Source: Cryptomeria japonica
Lineage: Eukaryota > Streptophyta > Pinopsida > Cupressales > Cupressaceae
Assembly: GCF_030272615.1 (NCBI RefSeq)
Contig: NC_081415.1
Span: 377,535,392 to 377,599,391, forward strand
DNA: 64,000 nucleotides
Direction of reading: 5' to 3'
Shown here: piece after piece, positions 33,413-46,953 of the stretch
How positions within the stretch are numbered: position 1 is the stretch's first letter
Layout: every line of letters begins with the position of its first letter
Made by a program: the position numbers and the translations under genes
The notes under the pieces: model-generated
The model's database searches: none
Told to the model about the DNA's origin: nothing
What the model saw: only the letters and a program-made list of their open reading frames with translations

Positions 33413-36400
33413 TGATGTCCCCAAACAAGACTCCATCAAGTATAGTAAATATTGAGAAAGCTCCTTGTATTATCTTTAAGGATAGCTTACAATTCATTAG
33501 GCAACAATGAAGCATTATAGACATGAAAGATATTTGCCGATATAAAATTAGAAGACCATTCCACATATTGTGGCATTCCTTAATTATATTGTCAACAATA
33601 GACAAGCATATCAATTATATATAAAGACTGTGTTGGAATGTTGTCATTGATGTCAAATGCGCAAAGACAATATTGTCATTGATGTTAAAGGCCATTGCTA
33701 AGATTGTCATTGATGCCATGAAAAGACTACCATCAAATAAGACATTGGTGTTGAAGATGTTGAAGGTACATAAGTAAGATTAATTGCATCCTACTATCTT
33801 GAAAGAAGATAGTGATATCAAAGAAGATAATGTTTAAATTAAAGATTTGAACATTGGTTGGATGTGGCTGACTAAAGATAATAACAAAGACTCATACAAA
33901 ATATTTGAAGTGAACCGACTTTCTTTAGTTAAATACAACCTTGTTATAAAGGCACATCATCCAAAGTAAAGACATAAAATGTCATGTCCCCATTTCTCTA
34001 GTGGCTATATTGATGTTTGAATTTGCCTGACATCCATCCCCACAGGCGAATTCACAGTGTAAGGGGATGATTGTTTAGCCAAAGGGGTCATTTGTTTAGA
34101 CATATTTTGCTTTGGTGAACTTATAATAATATAACTTTATAATTTTATGTTATAAAGTTACTTTTTTCTAAATATAGAAAAAGGTTAATAAAAGTAACTT
34201 ATAAGTTGCTAATTAATTCAATAAGTAACTTTATTTAAAAAGTTACATGACCCTCTTCCCTAGGCAATTTAATAACTTAAAAGGTGGTCAAATTTCATGT
34301 TGAAGTCACCCTTGAGTTTGAGTGCTCAATTGGAGGGAGAATAAGATTCTTTAGCATCTTTGGAGATGCCTTGTGGAGGTTCGATGAGTTTATGAAGCTT
34401 TTTTTGAGAAGAGGCAATTCATTCTTTGTTTTGTGCTTTATGAATTTTATGCATCCTTTGGGTTGTGGAGGTCTGCAGCAGCACGAATTTGCCTGAGCAG
34501 CCTTTGGAGGATGTGACTCCTTCAGATTTAGGTGGTGTGGACGAAATCCCCACTCCTCTCTTCACCACGGCAGCACCATTAGAGGTTAATTTGGACTTTG
34601 GGGTTTGATTTACTCCAAGATTTTATTCTTCACAGCATAGTCAGGTCTGTTATATAAGATTTGAGCATTTGGATCAAAGATTGCAGCAAGGAATAAGCCA
34701 CAAATGCCAGCCATACAGCTCCCTTGGCCAGCCGTACCATTCACTTGCCTGGGGTTTCAATAAAAATAAACTAAAGGGTTATGGCACCACTATTGGTGTG
34801 TGAATTCATTGTTGGAATATTAATAAGTAATCACAGTTGGTTTGGTGTGAAGAAAATATCAGATTTGGGCAGCAGCAGCAATTCTTTGAGGAAAAGAGAC
34901 ATAATTTGGGAATCTTACCTGGCAAGAATTTGGAATTTGAACAGGTCTGAATAATTTTTCAATATCAGTTTTTGGTAATTATCCTAGAGTTAAATAAAGT
35001 CATTTGCAGCCATTGGTAGCAGCTGGAGGTGTTTGGATCAGTCACTGCTTCATTCCAGGCTCAAATTCCACCCTCAAACCCCAGCATTGGACTCCTGGTA
35101 AGCCTTGAACGGCTTAATTCTATCAAGAATCCTTTTTATTGTTTATTTGTACTTGCTGCAATTAATAATCAGAATTTTGGAAACTATTATCAGTTCTATA
35201 TTTATTGTATTGCATTTATTATTTTCCATGTATTGTCAAAAATCCAAAAAATTACAAAAAAATTGAAAATACAATAAACTTCCAAAAACTCTTTTCGCTG
35301 GTCAAAGAATTTGAATTTGTAAATGATAAGCAGTTTGGTTAAGAATTCTAGTCAAGGATCTTTCATAAAATGAACAGCCGACTACGACAACTTTATTAAG
35401 ACTCATTGAGTGCAGTGACTTAAAAACAATGGAACAACGATTACCATTAATAATGAATAAGTTGAAGATTAGCAATTATGAAACTTACTTGAATTATGGA
35501 GCAAGGGGAATGGCGATTTCAATGGAGACAATATTGATTATTGTGGTCGACTTCATTAGAGTTTAATGCTTGTTTAAGTTGAGTTCGACCTCATTTCAAA
35601 ACAAAGGCAATCGCTCAAGTTAAAGAGACATTATGCAGTGAAGAGAATAATAAGCAGTGAGAAAAATACTACAATGATGAAAAAGGCTTATTTGTAATTA
35701 AAGTCAGTAAGTACATAAAGCTACGATGTGCAAAAGACAATGGAGCAGCAATCAGCAAATAATGACCAATCATATAGATCAACAAGGAAGATATAAGTAG
35801 TCGGCAATAACTATACATTAGTTTGATCATTCGTGTCATGCATCCAAAGGATTATTTAAGGTTAGAAGACTACCAATATATCATCACTGCATTCTATAAA
35901 TCAATCATATTACTGATACACAATCCATAAGATTAATATATATAGATGAGTCTAAGAAGATATATAATATGGTGTGATGTATAGAGATCATGTTAACAAT
36001 GATAAAGATTTTAATTACTCAGCAAATAAACAGAAACTATCGTGGTACTAAAGCATTAAATTAGCGGCTGGGTTGTAGAGAAGTCGGTGATTAAGGAAAG
36101 GGATCTTTAGGCAGCGATTAAGTCTCAAAACAAAAATGAATTAAGAGGTGCACTAAGGATACTAATCGATAAAGACTTAGCAATACCAAGAATCACCATC
36201 TTAAAAGAAGATTAATGATCCATTAACGGACAACGCAAGACATGGCTCTTCAATGGGATGATTCTTCAAGAGGCATGACCTTTAAGAGATAAAGGTATGA
36301 AGAAGTTTCAAACACCAATTCAAAAAGGAAGGAATTGGAATTTGTCTTTCTTTATTTGTATCCTATTTGGGATCAGCTCTCTTGAGCATTATTGCCTTTG

Positions 36401-36920
36401 GCATAATGGGCTGCATATTTCAAAAGTCTACATCAGATATAGTATCAAGACATTGCATATTTCTCAAGTATAAATCAGACAACAATTCATCCTTCATTGA
36501 TATCTATGAATGGGGTGTTGAAAAAGCTAAAGAAAGGCATGCAAATCATTCAAGGAGAAGAAATATGAATCAATGAAGTAAATAAAATGAAATATGTGTG
36601 AGATATTAACTAAATAAAGAAGTTATCAAAAGTCTATCATTTTGCATGAGGGATCATATCCAAATCCAAAGCAACACTTCCAGATCTGTAGACATCATGG
36701 ATTCTATCAGTCATAGTATATCTCCCATTGCCAAATCAGAGAAAGTTATCAAGATAAGTTCTATCCTCCATACTATTCTTAGAATTTTAAGTTAAATGTT
36801 ATAATGAAATATATTCAGTTTTGATAAAATTATATTTATTAATATATGACAACTTTCACTTTTAAGTTAGCATTGTCTCTAAGGACCAAATTGTGGTAAA
36901 TCCCAAAAGGGCACATTACA
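33413..36920 (+). repeat. 3' LTR of N2, with a probable nested LTR
   Basis: Starts TGATGTCCCC and ends GGGCACATTACA. A TATA-like TTATAAAGG lies near 33950. The unusual length (3.5 kb) is explained if 33980-35273 is an insertion, leaving about 2.2 kb. Confidence 0.65.
33980..35273 (+). mobile_element. Probable nested solo LTR
   Basis: Begins TGTCATGTCCCC, the same start as the C1 LTR, and may end at TTGAAAATACA. The flanks are TAAAA and ATAAA, which match only after a one-base slip, so the right edge is uncertain. It includes an AT-rich TTATAAAGTTAC-type module common to the LTRs here. Confidence 0.4.
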
Positions 36921-38246
36921 TTTCACCAATGCAATCAAACCTCACCATGCATTTGCTCTCTCAAAATGTGCCAAACCTTTTTGTTGATGCACATAAGCTA
37001 TGAAATCCCACCCTTATTACCTTGTGCAGAAGCAACCTTCATATGCACTTTCCTCTATGGAGCAATGCAAGACCCCTTGAGATTTCAGCCCTTCATGTTG
37101 TGCACATCACTACGTCAGTTGTGCTTAAGATTTGCAAGTGTCCATGTTTATCTCACACATCCACCGAAAGGTTAGTATAAGTCAATGATTGGTACGGTTC
37201 TTCCAAGTTTGTACAAAAGGAGGTATGTTTTGTGCTCCAACTTTGTCCTTGATGAAAGGTTGTCCAGACCAGCATGTCAAATATGCTCCATCCTATGCAC
37301 ATGCACCTATCAAAAGCACTTACCATCTAAGGTGAGCTTGATCTCAGATCCCGCTTAGACCTGCACACACCAAGAATTAGGTTAGAAACACATAATTAGA
37401 CCTGAAACTAAGAATCAAACCTTTGGACTTGAAAAGATTAGACCTAAAGGGAGACCTAGGTCATAAAACTTGAAAACCAGACTTAAATTCAGGCCTAATT
37501 TGTATTCCCATTGCAGAACAAGAGTAATTGATGAAGTATAGGGAATCTTGATTTATGATTTATATGTGTCTAACCCTTAAAATCTTTTCATGTAGATGAA
37601 TTGAGGATAAAGAAGCAAACCAAATAATATAACCTACTTGTGCGCTTATGTATAGCAAATGCGCTTTAGGTTTGTGCAAAGCTACCCTAAAATCCTGCAA
37701 CATTAGACTGTTGTGTATACCACCTTTCTCTTGCACTTATCTTGCATCAAAGCAGACAAGGTCTTCGAACCCACCATGCAAGGTTGGGGTCTTTTTGGAC
37801 TCCTAGCAAGTGGTGAAGAAGGTATAATAATCAGACCTCAAGGCATAGGCAATTTTGTGCATGCTCACCCTCATAATGTGCTCGACGATCTTTTCTTTAT
37901 CCTAAATGCTCCCTTTGTGCATATGGAGGTCTCAAATCTGTTGAGCTCAACTTTATGTGCGCATATCAATGTTTGGTTGATTATTAGGGTAAGGAGATGG
38001 AATCATAACAAGATGTGCATTCACGTGCTTCAAACCCACCATGCAGTAGTAGGTCTAAAATCCACCCAACAAAAAAATATATCAAACTTGAGTAATAAAA
38101 TTCAGACCTTAATGATGAAACTCAAACCTAATAGGTTGCAGTCGTAAACTCAGAGCAGAGATTGGCAAGTTTATTTGTTGAGGGTAAATTGTGTTAAACC
38201 TGTGCACGCATGACTATCATCGATACCCTTCAAAGACGCATTTGCA
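36921..38246. other. Unassigned stretch, no gene seen
   Basis: Sequence of ordinary composition between N2 and a solo LTR. The longest open frame (37713-38147) has no recognisable motif and no splice or start context that would support it. Confidence 0.4.
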
Positions 38247-39332
38247 TATTGGAAGTATATGTTGATGTGTTGTTGTGGTTGTCATTGATGTCAAACTTCT
38301 TGTTTCAGATTGGTCCGGAATGTCTGTAGTGCAAAGTTATCTTGTCATGTTGTTGTTACAGTTGTTCTATTGGTTAAGTTGGAAGTATTTGGGTCTAGAA
38401 TCTGTTGTTGATGTTGAGTATTGTTGTTACCTTCATTTTAGTATCATGGATATGATGGTCCTATGGTCCGGAAACATCTTTGTGTTCTTCAGGTGTTGTG
38501 GCGCTGTTCGTTGTTGGTTGTGGAATTTTATGTTAGACCTATCCTTAGGTCCGAATATGTCTTGTGGGAATTTGTTTGATGTGTTATGGGTCTCACCGTA
38601 GCATGTAGAGATCCATATTTGAGTTATTTGAATTGGAGAGTATGTTTTGACCATTAATTGCTTATAAGGATGTGTAGCGTGTGGATATGTTGTTGGTTAT
38701 GTTCCGATGAATGCGGATCGGTGAATCGATCTTTGGAAGATGTGTTTTGGTCCCCTCTTTCTCCTAGAGTGGATCAATGTGTATATTTTTGGTTTGGAAG
38801 TGTATTTTGATTCAAGTTGACTTGGTTCAAGGTTTGATGATCTATCTTGTATAAAAGGATGAGTGTGATTGAGTTAAGGATATGGAATGGGATGTGGAGT
38901 GTAGATTTATGATACGAGGATAATCAGAGAGGTTCGGTGAAGAGTTGTGTTCGAATGATATGCAAGATGTGCTAAGACTGTGACAAAGATTTGAGACAGA
39001 GTGTTGGCAATTGAGGTCTGAGTTGTGTTGGTCGCTTGATGCAGAGTTCAAGGACAGCTTCATAATCAGCCCCATGAGCAGTGAACCTTGGTGTACAAGT
39101 CCGGAGCAGTAAGCTCTTTTCTTTGTAATCTGATATACATAGTGGATATATTTTGTGGGCAAGTGCTCACCATGGTTTTTCCCTGTTTGGGTTTTCCACA
39201 TAGAAAATCTTGGTGTTCATGTGTTGGATGTGTGTTAAAGTTTAATTGTTTTTTGTGTTGCATTAATTGTTTGTTAGGACTGATTCACCTCGCCCCCCCC
39301 GCCCCCCTCTCAATCCTGCCTTGGGTTCAACA
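38247..39332 (+). mobile_element. Solo Ty1/copia-like LTR, 1.09 kb
   Basis: Exact 5-bp duplication TTGCA at 38242-38246 and 39333-39337. The 5' end reads TATTGGAAG, a one-base decay of the usual TGTTGGAA; the 3' end is GGGTTCAACA. It contains TTGTCATTGATGTCAAAC near the start and a GACTGATTCACC plus C-rich block near 39280-39310, features I know from plant copia LTRs. No internal region is attached. Confidence 0.88.
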
Positions 39333-39337
39333 TTGCA

Positions 39338-41340
39338 AACCTTGGCCGACTAGTCCTTGTTGTTCTTTCAAAACCCACTCAAATAGAAAGAAAACCTAGG
39401 TCATCTTCCTTAGGGGTGAAATCTGAAAGTTTAATTGACAAATCAAATGATTAAGCAAACCCTAGTCAGGTATTGGAGGGTTGTGAATACAAAGGGGTGA
39501 GGGGCATATAAAGCAAAGAATTAACTTGCTTGTTTCAAACATTAGATCAAATCAACTCCAAGTCGGAATTTGAAGGGGGAGGCCTTATTCACAAGCCTAG
39601 GGTTTTAATTTCACTAATCAATAAGGCGAATTTTTTATCAAAATTAAGAGCAAGGTTGTCGAGGGAGACTTAGTACAAATTCAGAGCAAATATGATGACA
39701 ATTTGAAGTCAAATAAAGGAAAATCAGATTTGAAATGCATTTCCAGATTTGAAAAACATTATTCTCTATTAATTTCCTGATCAATATATGTCTGTTTTCC
39801 AAGTTTTGACATGAGGGAGAAAGGATGGAGGCAAATCAACATTGTAAAGGAGCTAACACATTCATGGCAAGGTTTGCATTCTAAGGCACATCAACATCAT
39901 TTCAGCAAGGAAATTGCAAGGGTTGCAACCTCAACATGATAAACAACATTGTCCTAAATTAACATGAGAGGGGAAAATCAGCATCAGAGGGTCTATACAT
40001 CAAGATCAACATCCAACATTAAGATCTACAAATTAAAAGATGCAACACAAAGTAGTAAATCAACACATTGAAAGGCTAGCATGGTGACCTAAGGAATTCA
40101 AGACATCAAGGAGTAAAAGAGGGATCAACACTACACTTCAAGCCAAGGAGGCGTGTCAACATGAATATCTAGGTAGAGAAAAGGCATAAGGAAGGAATGT
40201 AACAATATCTTGAATTTTCTTCGAAAATCCAAGATTAAGTGTCAATACAATGAGGATTAAAAAAAAGCATTGCAACATGAAGCGTACCTCTTACATCATG
40301 CATAAAGATGATCAAATATATGAAAGAGTTCAAGTCAATGACATGGAGAGTCAAGAGGTTGCATTCAACATAAGATCATTTTCTACATCAAATATGGGCA
40401 TCATATAGTTTGCATCAAACATCATCAAGGTCGTGATGCAACATAGGGGGGTGGATCAAGCGACATCAAGGTTTTCAAGATTAGTATGTCATGGTGATAT
40501 CCCTACAACAAATGAGGGCATTCAAGTCAAAGACAAAGAAGGTCGGGATGAAGCATTAAGAGTATGTTCACATTTCAAAATCAAGCATCATTAGGATAAA
40601 ATACTTCCAAGGATAACTAAGGAAGATTCCCAAGTGTGAGGATGGAAGGGTGATTGTGATTAAGCTAGATAGTTTCAGAAGAGTTAAGCAAAATTAAAGG
40701 CTTGATCGATAATGATACAATTTGGGGAATATGTCCCACTATCTTCACCATGTTGAATGTTGAGTATCAAGAGATATGCCTCAAACAAAAACACCTTGTG
40801 TGATGATCTACTTAAGGAACAAGTTGAAGTGGAACCTAATCATCATTGACCAATCAGGTTATTCCAAATTGACATGTCCAAGTTCAATGAACCTGATTAA
40901 TCTAGTGATGGAGTAAGCAACACATGGCACTGCATTGAAGTTTTTTCAATGTACCTAACCTCATTTCCTATTGGTCAACATTCAAAGATGGACATGTGTC
41001 CAATTCAATGTAATTTTATCATTGGTCAAGAAAAAGTTAGTCGTAACCAACCCTAGTTAGGATTTTATTGTTAAATCTTGCCCATTGATTTGAGAATCAA
41101 TCTAGGCCATTCATTGTAATTTGGACGTATATATAAGGCATTACCTTCTCATTTGTAAAGGTTAATAGTTGATCAATAGTTAATAGTTAGCAATTATAGT
41201 AGAGTAGAGTAGGAGGAGGAAGCATGAAATTGGTGCCAAGTTATGTTGAAATCAATTCAATACTTTCATTGAAGTTATGGTGGTTGTATGTGTTGTGTTT
41301 CTACATTTTGCATGGTTTCTTGTTACTTCTAAAAATTTAG
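39338..41340 (+). other. Unassigned LTR-like stretch
   Basis: No coding frame. The sequence is rich in ATCAACAT-type motifs. A TATA box GTATATATAAGGC lies near 41129, followed by GAGTAGAGTAGGAGGAGG, so the right part looks like the promoter half of a plus-strand LTR. The edges were not found. Confidence 0.35.
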
Positions 41341-41349
41341 TTACAATTC

Positions 41350-43212
41350 ATTGATCTTATTGGAGAAATGCAATAATATGTGATGAATCCCTTCGTTCAT
41401 ACTATTTGTGGTTTGCTAATTGTAAGCTGCAGTGTAAAGCCTAAGCCTAATCATTGTGCTCGGTTCAATTGTGGATACTTGTTCAAGTTGCACCAGCATT
41501 GGGTATTTGTGATAGTCTGCCCTATTAGCTATGTTTCCCTTGACAAACTTGCTGGAGATATTTCATCAACAGGTGGCAAGCTTCATTAATGCACTGGTTT
41601 TTTCCTTACTGATATTAAATCTGTGGTTCAGATGATTCTGTAGTAGGCTGCCCTTTGATTCAACTCCTTCCAAACAGTCTACGAAGAATTTTGGCAAACA
41701 GTTGACATGCATTTAGCTCCTGAACTGGTGTCTTACTTCTGAATATAGAGGTCTGAGCTTGTTGATATTTGGTGTGTTTTGGGTACTAACAGTTCGGCAG
41801 ACTTCTTTTCATTTCATTATATATATTTATAAATAATAACAATAACATACAAACTAAATTCTATCATGACAGACAAGTCGAACTTGTATATTCATAACAT
41901 TCAATCTCCAAATGACTCAGTCCAGCATTATAGTTACTTCTGATTTTTTAAACAGTTAAGCTCCAACAAGTGTATTTCCAATGCCAAAGAACGATGACAA
42001 CAAGAACCTGGTTAATTAGTGTTTGTGAGGAAGCAAAGCCCAGTCGCTGGCTGTGTCTTTCACTGCAAGATAGTTCCTCACGTACCTCTCTGCACTCAAG
42101 TCCCAGTCACAGTGCATACCACCTGCTATTCACAGGCTGGGTGACTTTCCCACACACTCCTGCCCTATTCCACGTCTGTTGGCCGCAACCTCAATTCGTG
42201 CTGCTGGAAATCACATAATTCAGACTGGCTGGTGATAAGAATGTATGTGTACAAGGACGTTAGAACCACACCAAATACTCCCAGCTTGCCAAGGTTTTGG
42301 AATGCTAGGCCTATGGCTGCATAAACCTGCTGTGTATTCCTTGCGAAGGCCCGACTTGCTGATGTGTGGTGTAGAATACAACTTCCCCTTCCAATTCGAA
42401 CTCTCTCTTCAAGAACAAGCTTTAGTGATGTGTTCTGTTGCTGCTACCAGTCTCAAGAACTTCAATTTCCTCCCAGCTGTGTATTTGCCAACCTAAACTG
42501 GAAATAATAATGTCCACCATTCATTCAATGCCTTTTCCAATTAATTTCCCAGACCTGATCTCTCACAGGCATAGGAAATGTTGCAAAAGAGGGTGCACGT
42601 CCTCCAATGCCTGAAAATTATTCCAGAGATAAACTCCAGAAACACAAACTTCAAAATCACACAATTTCCCAGATAATCTCTTTTCCATTGAAAGCCCTCA
42701 TTTATAACTCTTTTGGGGCACAATTCCCAATGCACCACAAATGTGGGACTAAACAAGCTCCATACTTTATAATTTTTAATTACTTGAGTCCCATGTCTAC
42801 TCATTAAGTCAAGTCAACCTAGGGGGACCACTTTTTCAAAATAATATAAAGTGACTTTATAACTTAATATTATATTTTTTAATATTAAAGTCACTTTATT
42901 AAATTAACTTCAGGCATTAAAATATATTATCAATCAAACTCAAAATACCATGTGCTATAGCTCATCGGAAAGGGCTCGTCATCACGCTCCACGTCCAATA
43001 CTAAGAATTTGAACTCACTAAACCAAACGTTGAATTACTATAAATAGTAAGTCCCTCCAAAATTCCATCAAACGAGCTCGGTTTGGCCTTAAACAGAAAT
43101 TGCCTAGGCCAAAATCCTCCTAGATCCATTGTGTCCCCGTTATCCCTCGAGACCATAGTGAAATGGGCTAACGACACATCATCTGATGTTAGGCTAAAAT
43201 GGGGACATTACA
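41350..43212 (-). repeat. 3' LTR of minus-strand element N3 (left edge unknown)
   Basis: Minus-strand LTR beginning TGTAATGTCCCC at 43212, set by the adjoining polypurine tract. It holds a TTACTATAAATAGTAAG palindrome (43035-43051), an AAGTGACTTTATAA module near 42850 and a TTATAAATGAGGG box near 42710. The left edge is approximate. Confidence 0.55.
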
Positions 43213-43248
43213 GTCCGCCCCCCTTGAAATTGCTTGTCCTCGAGCAAT
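43213..43248 (-). promoter_or_regulatory. N3 polypurine tract and hairpin
   Basis: Minus-strand AAGGGGGGCGGAC abuts the LTR. ATTGCTTGTCCTCGAGCAAT (43229-43248) forms a stem starting 17 nt from the LTR. Confidence 0.8.
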
Positions 43249-44473
43249 CTCACTGTGACCCCACGGCTACTAGCTCGAATCATGTTGAAATTCAGTACAA
43301 TCCCAGGGTCCCAAATTAATCTTGTAGATACATAACACCAACTATTTTGAGCTCTGTCCTGCTGATCACCTGTACCAATGACATACCGGGAACCTCCACC
43401 CATAAAGGTAATCATATACTGTATAAACTGAATCATCCTCCCAGGATATGGCTCTAAGGAGGAATCAAACTAAAAAACCATGGGAGTGAATTCCAGTGTA
43501 TCAACATAGATTGTCACAATCCACTCAACTGTTATGCTGCCAATCAAAATGTTTGCAAGGTTCCGAATCAAACTCTGAGCGGGCCCACCATGCTGACGCT
43601 GCGCCACTCTGACCAAGATTGATAAACCATCATTCTCAAAGTGCACACTCAACCCCTGAATCCCCATAGGAAAAACATTTCCAGAACCCAAACAGAATTT
43701 CCTAAGAGAGAAGGAAACAAACACACTGTCAATCACAATCTTGGCCAACTACAAAAACACCCTACTTATCCTCCAAAAGAATCCATTCCAAACTCCTCTC
43801 CAAAAACCATCCTAAAGAAGAATGAAATGGTTGCAACGATTCAACCACTCCCATACAAAAATGAAGAATAGTTATACCAAGCCCTCAAGATCCCTGACAA
43901 CTGTGAGCGCGGATGTCAATGAGTGCTCAAAACTGCAAGTATACAAGACTGATACTACAAGCTACAACAACAAATCAACAAGTAACCAAATCCTAGTTAA
44001 AATTTCCCTCCAATCCACTTGTAACAGCTGTAATGGTCTCCTATATATTCTGAAATAGGGGGTAAAAGCAACAATACAACCACACGTTGAATCCCTAACA
44101 CCAAGAATAAATCCACCATGCTGATGCTGCACTACTCTATCACCCTCTACAGTCCAATTGAACCAATTCTCAAACACCTGCTTCTGTACGCAACTAGCTA
44201 GTGAAATCAAAGTGTGAGACTTGCCAAACTAGGACTCATCACCCATTATCTGAATTATGTCATACCAATGTGGACCCGAATGCTCCATACTCCATTCACC
44301 TTTCCCTGCCACCAGTGACATAGTCAAACCCTGAATATGTGGGCTAAAGCTAAACTGATAAGCACACCTCAATATGCAATTGAGGTGAAACACTCCAGCC
44401 TGCACCAATGGAAATTCAAAGTGGTCATGTGAATTTCACTCCCTGTTGGCAACAACTAAAGATGACTTACAAC

Positions 44474-46418
44474 CAGAGAAACAAGAATCGCCCAAAATCG
44501 TTGAGTTTGGGTGATTCCCGAGCCAAGTGATGTTCGTCGAGTTTGACAGGCTCGGACCCGGACTCGGCTGAGTTCAAACCCAAAACTTACCCAAAATCGC
44601 CCAACCCCAAAATCGCCAAGACTCGCCGAGTTTGGCCGAGTCGCGACGCCCAGACTCGGCTGACGTAAGGCAAATAAAGTGAAAAAAAAAAGTTTAAAAG
44701 GTTTTTATATGGCTTTTTTTGGGGTTATATTTTGCTCTGCCCCTAAAAGTGAACTTCATTTCATTCATTTGGCAAAATAGGAGGAGAAAAGTGAGTTGTG
44801 AAGAGAAACAAGGGTTCATTGAAGAAAAACTAGCAAGGAGGAAGCTCAAGATTTCATCCATTCATCACATTGAGGTTGCATTATACTTTGATTTGGTGCA
44901 CCAAGAGTTGGAAAGGAAGAGTTTGCAGCTCATTTCAAGCTTGTTGTAAGAGGTAAGATTGATTTTTTGAGTTTTATTTGTTTCTTGTAAGCAAAAATTT
45001 CATTTGAAAGTTTTACATTTTTTTCCAAAATCTAATGTTTGTAGGGTTGTATGTAGGGTTTGTAAATTTCTTTTAAAAAAAAGTAGGGTTTGAAATTTTG
45101 ATCAAAGCCTACATTTCTTTTTAAAAAAATTTACAAATCCTACCTTAGTTTTTTTGAAAAAAATGTACGATAAATGCACAAATTCTCAAATATTGATTTT
45201 TTTTGTATTTGTAATAGTGTCTTATTGTAGCAACCTTGACTTTCTTATTTGCCTCAATTTTCACAAAACTATCATACAATGTCTGGTTCTAGACCCCCAC
45301 ATAAAGAACCTCGCTTGGAAATTTCATGAAGATTTTCTTGGGCAAAAAAAAGGGCAAACAAAGTGTAAATTTTGCAAAACAATATTCCATGGAGGCATAT
45401 ATAGATTGAAATACCATATTGCTGGCATACGTGGCCATGATGCCAACCCATGCCCTGGAGCAACTACTGAGGCTACACGTGAGTGCTATGTGGAAGTTGA
45501 AGCACTTGAACAAAAAAAGGAAATGGCAGAGAAGCAAAAGGATGATTTCGCAGCCATTGGTTTAGGTTGTGTTGGATGGCCTTCTTCCACGCACTCCAAG
45601 AGGCGCAATAGATTATCTGTGGAGAAGATGAATGATCTTTTCTTTGCTTACTACAACCTCCGCCTCAAAATGAGAAGGAATGCATTGGCTGACATCACCC
45701 CTATCATTCTAGATGAGGTTTATCCTGAAGCCGGGTGGGCCACTAGGACAAAACCTATCTTTAGTGAGGACGACATTGGTTGGGTCGACCAAGCAGATGC
45801 AAAGGCTGAGGCTGTAGCCATGGCAAAGGAGGAGCAAAGAGCACGAGTAGAGACAGCAAAGTCAGAGGCAAACAGTGACACATATATTCTTGATGTTGGT
45901 GAGGGTGGCATGGTGTCATGGGGAGAGGCTATGGTTGCCGAATCATCCAGGACCTACCTTAGACGCCTTCACAGGGGGCCGGGGTTGGGGGATGCAACCT
46001 CCTCTGAGCCATAGGCTTGTAGTTGTTTTTACTTTTGGTATTTGTATGGAACATTTGATTATATGATGACATGGATTTTTTATTCCATGAGTTTTGTAAT
46101 ATTGTATACATTTGACAATATTTATATATCTGTGTTTGTTATTTCCTTCAGCTACAATTTGCGTTTATGCTTATGCGATTGATGTATACTTGTGTATGTA
46201 ATCAAATTAGCTTCTATTTGATGATATTATTGTCTTTAAGATGTATTTAATAAAAGGTGCATGAAACAAGTTTTAAATCTTTAAAAATCTCTAATTTTCT
46301 TTAGTTTTTCACTTTGCCAAGTCTAGCCGAGTCTGAGCTAAGTTTTGACTCCGAGTCCCGAGTCCGGAGACAATGCGGCCTTGCTGAGTCCGAGCCGAGT
46401 CCAAGTCCCATTTCTTTG
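44474..46418 (+). mobile_element. Non-autonomous hAT element E3 with exact 8-bp duplication
   Basis: Bounded by CTTACAAC on both sides (44466-44473 and 46419-46426), the 8-bp duplication typical of hAT. Ends: CAGAGAAACAAGAATC on the left; on the right, read inward, CAAAGAAATGGGACTTGG. Both subterminal zones are rich in GACTCG or GAGTC (44500-44660 and 46318-46405). It carries one internal frame in which the BED finger is joined to the C-terminal tail of transposase. Confidence 0.95.
45279..46014 (+). pseudogene. BED-finger / hAT C-terminal fusion (internally deleted transposase)
   Basis: The ATG at 45279 opens MSGSRPPHKEP but a frameshift separates it from the rest. The main frame has a BED finger (CKFCKTIFHGG, YRLKYHIAGIRGHDANPC) and a short linker. 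It then passes at about 45590 straight to KRRNRLSVEKMNDLFFAYY, which in full transposases lies just after the hATC dimerisation region. The whole catalytic domain is missing but the frame is kept to the stop at 46014. The tail is Ala/Glu-rich. Such a product could bind element ends without cutting. The upstream frameshift makes present-day expression doubtful. Confidence 0.8.
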
Positions 46419-46953
46419 CTTACAACTCATCACAAGAAAAACAACTGCATCTACATTACCATCAAGAGTTCCATCCATTGCCTGAGCAGTGGTTGAACCG
46501 TAGAATGATGTTACTCTTGCACAAAACAATCCAAATAAACGACAACCAAGCAGATTCCTTCCAGGGGTTAATGTTGTGATTATATTGAAAATTGTATTGT
46601 CAAGTTTAACCAAGAAAGTCAGTCCATTGTTTGTGTTGAGCACATGTTAAGTACTGATAGCTAATCTCCATAAGAAAACAGTAACAAGACCCTAGATAAA
46701 AGCAATATAAACATCTACATGGTGACCAATAAAGGATACTGTTATTCTACTCATGTATTGACATTATTTGTATTCTTACAACACGTATCAAGCTTCTCTT
46801 CAAAGCAATGTGGAAAAAAAATTGCACAGAAATTTCAGAAGGGATCAATTTGCCCCGGGAAATACTAATAAAATATGTTTCTAAATGCATCAAGTAAATT
46901 TGTTTACTTGATAAAGAACATCTGAAATCTAGAAAATACAATTTTAAAAATAC

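Larger units (their letters stand above)
29920..36920 (+). mobile_element. Plus-strand LTR retrotransposon N2 lacking recognisable pol
   Basis: 5' LTR remnant (29920-30370), primer site (30372-30383), about 3 kb internal, hairpin and polypurine tract (33376-33412), and 3' LTR (33413-36920). The last 450 bp of the two LTRs are clearly homologous and both end GACATTACA. The internal part has no gag or pol motif I recognise; it contains duplicated segments and a solo copia-like LTR. The left LTR is truncated at its junction with the LINE. Confidence 0.75.

Noticed and set aside
38275-38654. Frames of 108 and 73 codons
   Set aside because: Inside the copia-like solo LTR 38247-39332.
46314-46643. 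Single 101-codon minus-strand gene
   Set aside because: The frame crosses the E3 edge at 46418 and the candidate E5 edge; only 46427-46498 belongs to the N3 frame.
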